A stretch of 14,179 nt of DNA from Scenedesmus sp. ARA3 (Eukaryota > Chlorophyta > Chlorophyceae > Sphaeropleales > Scenedesmaceae), in assembly GCA_004335835.1 (NCBI GenBank), contig RWJK01000869.1, positions 1 to 14,179 of the forward strand, in the 5' to 3' direction. The position numbers and the translations under genes were made by a program. The notes under the pieces are model-generated. The model searched no databases and was not told where the DNA came from. It saw only the letters and a program-made list of their open reading frames with translations. Of the stretch, positions 8,807 through 14,179 are shown piece by piece; the stretch's first letter is position 1; each line of letters opens with the position of its first letter.

Positions 8807-9146
8807 CAGCAGCAGCTGCAGCAGCAGCAGTGTGGCATCTTGTGTGGCTTGCGTTGCAGGTGGTCCTGTGGGAAGTGTGGTGTTGTCACACATGTGCTGG
8901 GGAAGCACGCAGCAGCTAGGGATGCTCACGCGTGGTGGCTGCGGTTCAGCACACGAGCAAGCAGTGCAGCAGGTCGAGCCCCCTGAACTGGTGCAGCTGC
9001 TGTAGCTCCTGCTGTTGGCAGCAGCAGCACGTGGCCAAGCTCGCATGCTGAATCACTGCTGAATCACTGGTAGGGGCAAAGCTGCCAAGCAGCTGATGCT
9101 GCAGTGTGGCCTGCTTGATGCATGTCGTCTAGACTGCCCCAAACGG

Positions 9147-9151
9147 TGTAA
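9147..9151 (+). promoter_or_regulatory. Possible TGTAA polyadenylation signal
   Basis: TGTAA is the usual polyadenylation motif in chlorophycean algae. This one lies 341 bases after the splicing factor stop codon, a plausible 3' UTR length. Five-base motifs occur by chance, so the call rests on position. Confidence 0.4.
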
Positions 9152-9261
9152 CAAGTGGAATCCATGGGTTCTTTAACATCATACAGTTGTTTAAGCTTGC
9201 AACGGTTCGGCTCAAGTGCCAGAAGTGACATGATTACGAAATCCGCCAACACGAACTGATC

Positions 9262-9278
9262 GACCAGCTGAGCTGGTC
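9262..9278. promoter_or_regulatory. 17-bp perfect palindrome upstream of the bZIP gene
   Basis: GACCAGCTGAGCTGGTC is a perfect 8-bp inverted repeat around a single central G, about 300 bp upstream of the bZIP start codon. Symmetric elements of this size are typical of dimeric regulator sites, but no factor can be named. Confidence 0.4.
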
Positions 9279-9579
9279 CAGCTCATTGGTGGAGAAAACG
9301 ACGCGTACGTAGAAAGCATACTGAAAGATAGAACTGGCTGAGCCGCACAATTCTTGCCCAATGCAGTTGCTTTTGAGCCCTGTTCACAGTCTTTTGGACA
9401 CACAGCCAGCTTCTGCTGTGATGCTTCAGCCTACACTTTGCATGAGCAGATCTCCATAGTACACCTGCAACGAACGAAGGCGGGACGGGGCAGTGCTGCT
9501 GGTGGGCGCAACAGTCTACAGTAGAGGCAGCTGCAGCAGCAGCAGCAGCAGACAGCAGCACTGGTTGCCAGGCAGCAGC

Positions 9580-10248
9580 ATGGAGGAGCCTCCCGGCAGC
9601 CAGGGGCAGTCCTACTTTGCTTGGATCAGGGACCATTTCAGGTGAGGCGCTGCCCTCCTGCAAGACTGTAATCATTTCAGGTGAGGCGCTGCCCTCCTGC
9701 AAGACTGTAATCATTTCAGGTGAGGCGCTGCCCTCCTGCAAGACTGTAATCAGCGGCGAGCAGTTGTTCTGGCTGCAGCTGACTTGCACCCATCACACAC
9801 ACTGGCCAGTTGTCTCTGCTGTGGACAGCTCCTGCTTCGAAGTACTGAACAGCGTACGTTGCCAATTGAGCACTGGCTAGCGTGAAGCACCACAGGCAGT
9901 GCATCGTGTGGACAAGCAGAGGCAGAGGTACAGCAGCTGCGGCAAGCAAACATATTCCACCTGCTGCTGCTTCCGCTGCTGCTGCTGCTGCAGGCTGGAT
10001 GACACCGACCTGGCTGAGATGGCCAGCTGCATCGCAGTGCCTGACGAGCAGCTGGGAGATGCCCTGGGGCTGCTGCAGGACATGGAACAGCAGCAGCAGC
10101 AAGAGCTGGAGGAGGGGCTGTTGCCTGCAGCCGAGCGGGACTGGCAGCAGCAGCAGCAGCAGCAGGATTGCGAGCAGCACACACGGACCTCGCTGGAGCT
10201 TGCTCGGATGCTGCAGCAGGTGCCGGCGCAGCAGCAGGTGCCAGATGT

Positions 10249-10286
<38 letters not shown>

Positions 10287-11809
10287 TGCAGCCGCAACAG
10301 GTGCAGCAGCAGCAGCAGGTGCAGCTGCAAGACATGCAGCGGCAGCAACTACAGCAGCAGGTGCTACAACAGGTGCAGCTGCAGCAGCAGGTGCAGCTGC
10401 AGCAACAACAGCAGCTGCAGCAAGAGGCACCTCAGCAGTTGATGTTTCAGCAGTTTGTGCCAATTGACTTTGCTTTTGGTCAACAGCAGCTGCAGCAGCA
10501 GCAGCAGGGTCCAGTAAACCTGTCATATGCCAGCACTCCAGCTGGTGCTGCCAGCACGGCTGACACTGCAGCGCAGTACACAGCTGGCAGTGCACTGCAG
10601 TACACAGCTGGCAGTGCAGCGCAGTACACAGCTCACAGCAGGCATGCAGCAACAGTCACCACCGCCACGCCAGCAGCAGCAGGTATGCTGCCTCCGTTTG
10701 CAGGCATGCCGCTGGGCTGGCAACCCCCAGCAGCAGCAGCAGCAGCGGCAGGCGCTGGACTGGGCCTCCCACATGCTGCTGCTGTGTTGGGCAGTGATGC
10801 AAACAGCCCTCACCAGCAGCAGCAGCAGCAGCTGACATTGTCACGCAGCAGTGGGGGTGCGTCACCTGGTGTGCAGGACAGCGGCAGCAGCGGTGGTGCA
10901 GCAGCAGCAGCAGGGGCAGCGCCCGGTGACATGGGTGCTGCTGGTGCCGCCAAGCCCCGCAGGCGCCGCCAGCCGAGTGACGCGCAGCGTGAGGCGCACC
11001 GCCGCTTCAGGCAGCGCAGGAAGGACATGGTGGGTGGTGGGCTGCCTGGGGCAGGTGGTGGGCTGTGGTGTGCTGCCTGGTGGTGGGCTGCCTGGGGCAT
11101 GTGGTGGTCTGCCTGGGGTTGGGAGTGGGCGCAGGGAAGGGACATGGTGGATGGCGGGCTGTGGGGTGGGGTGGTGGGCTGCCTGGGGCGTGGTGGTGGG
11201 CCGGTGGGCACAGGTGGTGGGCCGCTGGAGGAGAGCTGCAGACCCAACGCAGCAGCTATAGGGGAGTTGCAGCTGCGCCTGTTTGCCCTGCCAGCAGCGG
11301 CTGGGCTTGAGCTTTCAAGGATTGGCACAATCCATACGCTAAGAGCAGCTCAGCTTGACCATTAATTATCTGTTTTACAAGAATGTACTCTGGAAACACG
11401 CTGCTGCTCGCGCTGCTGCTGCAGATGGGCTCGCTGGAGGCTGAGGTTGCGGCCAAGCAGGCGCAGCTGGCGGCGCTGAGCGAGGAGAACGCTGCACTCA
11501 ACGCCAAGGCGCGGGCACTAGACCAGCTGCTGGCATCAGCAGGTGGGCTGCTGCTGCTGCGGCGGCGGCTGCTGCTGCTGCTGCTGCTGCTCGTGTTTGT
11601 TCAATGTGTTGTGTGCTGTGTGTTGGCTGGAGAACGCTGCGCTCAACGCCAAGGCACGGGCGCTGGACCAGCTGCTGGCATCAGCAGGTGAGCTGCTGCT
11701 GCCGCTGCTCATGTTTGTTTCAGGTTGTTGTGTGCTGTGTGTTGGCTGGAGAACGCCGCGCTCAACGCCAAGGCACGGGTGCTGGACCAGCTGCTGGCAT
11801 CAGCAAGTG

Positions 11810-11906
<97 letters not shown>

Positions 11907-12320
11907 GTTTGTTCATTGTGTTGTGTGCTGTGTGTTGGCTGGAGAACGCCGCACTCAACGCCAAGGCACGCGCACTGGACCAGCTGCTGGCCTCAGCAGG
12001 TGGGTGCAAAGGCGTAGTCGTCTCTTTTGAAGTAAGTCAATTACAAGGCTGCAAAGGCGTAGTCGTGCTGCTGCTGCTGTACTTGCTGTGCAAGTGTGAG
12101 TCCTGGTGGACCACCGTTGTCAGTGGCAGCCACAGCAGCATGCTGCATCCCCACGGTGAGGTGCATCTATGCATCCGTGCTTGCTCAGGGCACCGTCTAT
12201 GTATGTGTTAGTGTATGGCCTTGCCACTTCTGGTGGCGGTGTCACTGCTGCCTGTGGTGCTGCAGGTGACAACCAGAGTGCACTGGCGCAGCAGCTGGAG
12301 CAGCTCAGCCTGCAGCAGCC

Positions 12321-12364
<44 letters not shown>

Positions 12365-12492
12365 TCAAGCAGGAGGATGGCAGCAGCAGCAGCAGCATTG
12401 CGGGGCAGCCGCAGGGCCTGCTCAGCCTGCCAGCGCCTGCAGAGGCAGCAGCAGCAGCAGCTGCTGCTGATGCAGCAGGCACCAGCACTCAT

Positions 12493-12526
<34 letters not shown>

Positions 12527-13824
12527 GCAATGTGTCCTTGCTGGCTGGTGTTGCTGCCGACAGTGAGCTCCGCCAGATCGTGGCGGCAGGGCAGCAGCAG
12601 CAGCAGCAGCCGCGCCACAGCCCAACAAACAGCAGCAGCAGCAGCGGCGGCAGCCGCAGCGCTGCTGCTGCTGCTGCTGACGGGTCACTGGAGCGGCTGC
12701 AGAGTGCTGTGCAGCGGCTGCTGCGGGTGCAGGCGCAGCCGCAGGGCCAGGTGCCCGGCGACATGCAACGCCTGCAGGTGCGGTGCGGCGCAGGCAGGCG
12801 GGGGTGTGGTTGAGGGGGAAGGATATGAAGATATCTGTATGGTCGAAGGTGTAGAAAAAGTGAAATTTACAGCCAGCAGTTTCCTGGGGGCTCATGAACT
12901 CTAATACCATCCTTCCCCCTCAAGGTGGCAGCTTGTGTAGCTGCAGACCTGGCATGCTCAAAGCAATGAGGGCTGTTCAGCGATCACTGCACATGACTTT
13001 GGGTGTAGTGTGTGGCAGGTCATATCTGGGCTGCTTTGCAGCTCTGCACATTGACTGGTCACGGGTGGTGACGGGTGATTGATGCCGTGGCTGTCAAGCT
13101 GCTTGGCCTGCCAGCCTGCCATGCACATTGCTGCAGCTGCTGCCTTGTGGCTTCTTGTTGGCTGTGCGCCTGCTGCCCTGAACCGCTCTGCCACCTGCTG
13201 CTTCATGCCATCATTCTCGCTGCTGTCGCTGCCGCTGCTGCTGCTGCTGCTGCTGCCAGGGTGGCCTGCCCACGCTGCAGGCGCTGCTGAAGAGCTTCAT
13301 CGCAGAGGTGATGGCGCTGCTGCTGCAGCTGGGCCAGGAGCAGCAGCAGCAGCAGCAGCAGGGCAGAAGCCTGGGCCATGGGCCCCCAGCCCAGCCCTAC
13401 TGGGACCAGGCGGCAGCACAGGCAGCAGCGCTGGCACATCTGCAGCAGCAGGGCCTGGCACTATCGCCGCTGCAGCAGCAGCAGAAGCTGCGGCAGGACC
13501 TGGCACAGCTGGCAGCAGCGTCACCAGGCGATGCGGGGGGTGCGGCAGCAGCAGCAGCAGCAGCGGCGGCTGGGGGCGCTGATGTGGCATACCAGGCCCA
13601 GCAGCAGCAGCAGCAGCAGCAGCAGTTTGTGTCGCCGTTCAGCGCCTGCTCGCCCTCCAGTGCCTCGACTCGGCTGCAGTTCCTGCTGCTGCAGGTGCGC
13701 AGCAGCACGTGTGAATGTTGGCCTCTCGCCCTATTGTGTCAGGCTTGATGGACTGCAGACACTAGCAGCAGCCCCAAGCTGACACGCACTGTTGACAGCT
13801 GGTCCATGCAGGCTGCTGCTGCTG

Positions 13825-13855
<31 letters not shown>

Positions 13856-14151
13856 CTGCTGGTGCGTAGGCAGCTGCCCCAGCAGCAGAGCTCACCCTCG
13901 ACCAGACACGCAGCCAACTCGCCAGCACCAGCAGCAGCAACCCTGCTGAACCACCTCCAGGACAATCACGCGCACCACCGCCTGCTGCTGCTGCTGCTGC
14001 TGCTGCAGGTGCGTGGCGAGTTCCGCCGCTTTGCCGTGGCCAACTACATGACCTCCTACTACATGCACAGCCTCAACATTGAGAGCGGGCTGATGGGCCA
14101 GCTGCCGCCCCCAGGGCACTGGCGCCAGGTGGCGGACCTGCTGCAGGCCAG
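9580..14151 (+). CDS. bZIP transcription factor with Gln-rich regions, 5' complete, runs off right edge
   Basis: Proposed exons: 9580-9641, 9994-11029, 11425-11542, 12266-12777, 13260-13694, 14009-14151 (then donor GTGGGT). Phases agree at all five junctions and give at least 768 residues. The ATG at 9580 has AGC before it and G at +4. Residues 22-330 are Gln-rich, with a 12-Gln run (107-118) and ordered patches such as LDDTDLAEMASC. KPRRRRQ precedes the basic region QREAHRRFRQRRK (352-364), with Arg360 and first zipper Leu370 at canonical spacing. The zipper d positions are L370, K377, L384, L391, L398, A405, L412 and L419, with Asn388 at an a position. Exon 4 has 14 Gln then IKQED, which fits a SUMO consensus. 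The C-terminal block encodes GEFRRFAVANYMTSYYMHSL, which looks folded but which I cannot name. It is expected to bind DNA as a dimer in the nucleus; targets are unknown. Confidence 0.82.
9634..9750 (+). repeat. Three tandem 39-bp units spanning the exon 1 donor
   Basis: The unit CATTTCAGGTGAGG...GACTGTAAT starts at 9634, 9673 and 9712 with essentially no divergence. The first copy is the real exon 1 end and donor; the other two are inside the intron. Each intronic copy reads TTTCAG|GTGAGG, an acceptor joined to a donor, and each unit contains TGTAA (9667, 9706, 9745). Reading through from exon 1 meets TGA at once. Confidence 0.95.
10250..10285 (+). repeat. (CAG)12 coding for poly-Gln
   Basis: Twelve uninterrupted CAG codons in bZIP exon 2 give residues 107-118. 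They sit in a longer Gln-rich stretch with repeated QVQLQQ-like patches up to about residue 185, a pattern common in transcriptional activation regions. Confidence 0.9.
10571..10642 (+). repeat. In-frame 24-bp tandem repeat, three copies
   Basis: Three 24-base units at 10571, 10595 and 10619 encode AQYTAGSA, LQYTAGSA and AQYTAHSR in the bZIP protein. Because the unit is a multiple of three, copy number change would keep frame. Confidence 0.92.
11129..11161 (+). repeat. Ghost copy of bZIP exon 2 donor boundary
   Basis: GCGCAGGGAAGGGACATGG|TGGATGGCGGGCTG repeats GCGCAGGAAGGACATGG|TGGGTGGTGGGCTG from 11014 onward, about 115 bp downstream. Two one-base insertions shift its frame. The rest of this intron is GGTGGGCTGCCTGGGG-like repeats. 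Confidence 0.75.
11485..12000 (+). repeat. Four copies of the second half of the zipper exon
   Basis: Units starting GAGAAC at 11485 (real exon), 11630, 11749 and 11942 each code for ENAALNAKARALDQLLASAG or nearly so. The 11630 and 11942 copies differ from the real exon only at third codon positions. The 11749 copy has one Ala to Val change and loses the AG of the donor. The three intronic copies share a leader ending TGTGCTGTGTGTTGGCTG and are separated by CTG tracts. Donor-like GTGAGC and GTGGGT follow the 11630 and 11942 copies. None has an acceptor in the phase needed to use it as a simple cassette exon. Confidence 0.92.
11812..11901 (+). repeat. (CTG)30 perfect trinucleotide run
   Basis: Thirty uninterrupted CTG units sit in the bZIP intron between the third and fourth zipper-exon copies. 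In the transcript this is a CUG repeat able to form a hairpin. It is the longest perfect triplet run in the window and would be expected to vary in length. Confidence 0.95.
12005..12066. repeat. 17-bp direct repeat in bZIP intron 3
   Basis: TGCAAAGGCGTAGTCGT occurs at 12005-12021 and 12050-12066 (45-bp spacing), just after the last zipper-exon copy. No other role is visible. Confidence 0.85.
12322..12363 (+). repeat. (CAG)14 coding for poly-Gln
   Basis: Fourteen CAG codons in bZIP exon 4 give residues 425-438, directly before IKQEDGSSSSS. Further CAG runs in the same exon (12496-12525 and 12594-12609) add shorter Gln tracts. Confidence 0.9.
13813..13875 (+). repeat. Possible ghost of the exon 6 acceptor region
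   Basis: A CTG run followed by CCTGCTG|GTGCGTAGGCAG resembles the real acceptor region at 13981-14020 (CTG run, CAG|GTGCGTGGCGAG) about 145-150 bp downstream. The AG has been lost. The match outside the CTG run is short, so this is the weakest of the ghost boundaries. Confidence 0.4.
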
Positions 14152-14179
14152 GTGGGTGTGTGGGTGTGTGAGGGGGGGG

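Larger units (their letters stand above)
8807..9579. other. 3' UTR and intergenic region before the bZIP gene
   Basis: The interval begins with a CAG/CTG-rich stretch just after the TAG stop and holds no convincing open frame. It should contain the 3' end of the splicing factor transcript and the promoter and 5' UTR of the bZIP gene. A CAG run at 9532-9550 lies just before the bZIP start codon. Confidence 0.6.
10952..12306 (+). other. bZIP domain (basic region and leucine zipper) across three exons
   Basis: The coding parts are 10952-11029, 11425-11542 and 12266-12306. Joining ATG (11027-11029) directly to ATGGGCTCG (11425) puts the first zipper Leu exactly ten residues after the invariant basic-region Arg, as in known bZIPs. 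Joining the G at 11542 to GT at 12266 makes Gly406 and keeps Leu412 and Leu419 in heptad register. The normally invariant Asn of the basic region is Gln352 here, and the second conserved Ala is His355. Confidence 0.85.

Noticed and set aside
9634..9750. CRISPR-like array from three regular 39-bp repeats
   Set aside because: The units are directly adjacent with no spacers and overlap a coding exon end and splice donor in a eukaryotic gene.
9716..10652. Long minus-strand frames (Leu, Ala or Cys homopolymers) opposite the bZIP exon
   Set aside because: They are translations of the complementary strand of CAG repeats, with no domain and no splice structure.
9899..11365. 488-codon uninterrupted reading frame taken as one exon
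   Set aside because: Its first part lies in the intron before the CAG acceptor at 9993, and its last part (Trp/Gly-rich after KDM) is intron. Splicing at 11029 to 11425 restores exact basic-region to zipper spacing, which reading through destroys.
11543..12211. Leu/Cys-rich frames through the CTG repeats as a membrane protein
   Set aside because: The hydrophobic run is only the (CTG)30 repeat read as Leu; the flanks are copies of the zipper exon end inside an intron.
12923..12975. Possible ghost copy of bZIP exon 5 start (AAGGTGGCAGC...CTGCAG)
   Set aside because: Only scattered short matches to 13257-13300 remain; it is too weak to separate from chance in this composition.

Overview
The window looks like nuclear DNA of a green alga, most likely a chlorophycean such as a Chlamydomonas relative. 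The case rests on GC-rich codons, many short GT-AG introns with GTG[C/A/G]G donors, TGTAA-type polyadenylation motifs, and heavy CAG/CTG repeat content giving poly-Gln and poly-Ala tracts. No bacterial operon, phage, CRISPR or rRNA feature was seen. The order is inference from style, not from a match.

Layout: 1-2160 holds a (GT)n microsatellite and otherwise no gene I can support. 2168-2542 contains four decayed copies of the 3' end of a small gene, which lies at 2602-2847 on the minus strand and encodes an 81-residue protein with two hydrophobic segments and no family I recognise. A 557-bp divergent promoter region separates it from a nine-exon plus-strand gene (3405-8806) for a U2AF large-subunit-like splicing factor: RS domain, RRM1, Ala-rich linker, C-terminal UHM, 503 residues, with no canonical RRM2. 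8807-9579 is intergenic. A second plus-strand gene starts at 9580 and runs off the right edge at about 14151. It encodes a bZIP transcription factor with Gln-rich flanks (six exons seen, at least 768 residues).

The two large gene models are held together by reading phase: every proposed GT-AG junction keeps frame, the RRM and UHM join into recognisable domains, and the leucine zipper keeps its seven-residue register across two introns. The genes share no obvious pathway.

The most unusual property is structural. Most exon-intron boundaries in this window have a second, partly decayed copy 39-145 bp away inside the neighbouring intron, including the copied splice site. In some copies the coding differences are all synonymous, and one copy is in frame with an open reading frame through to the real exon. 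The bZIP zipper exon end occurs four times. This pattern, with (CTG)nCAG acceptors in a gene for a 3' splice-site factor, is the part most worth a second look.
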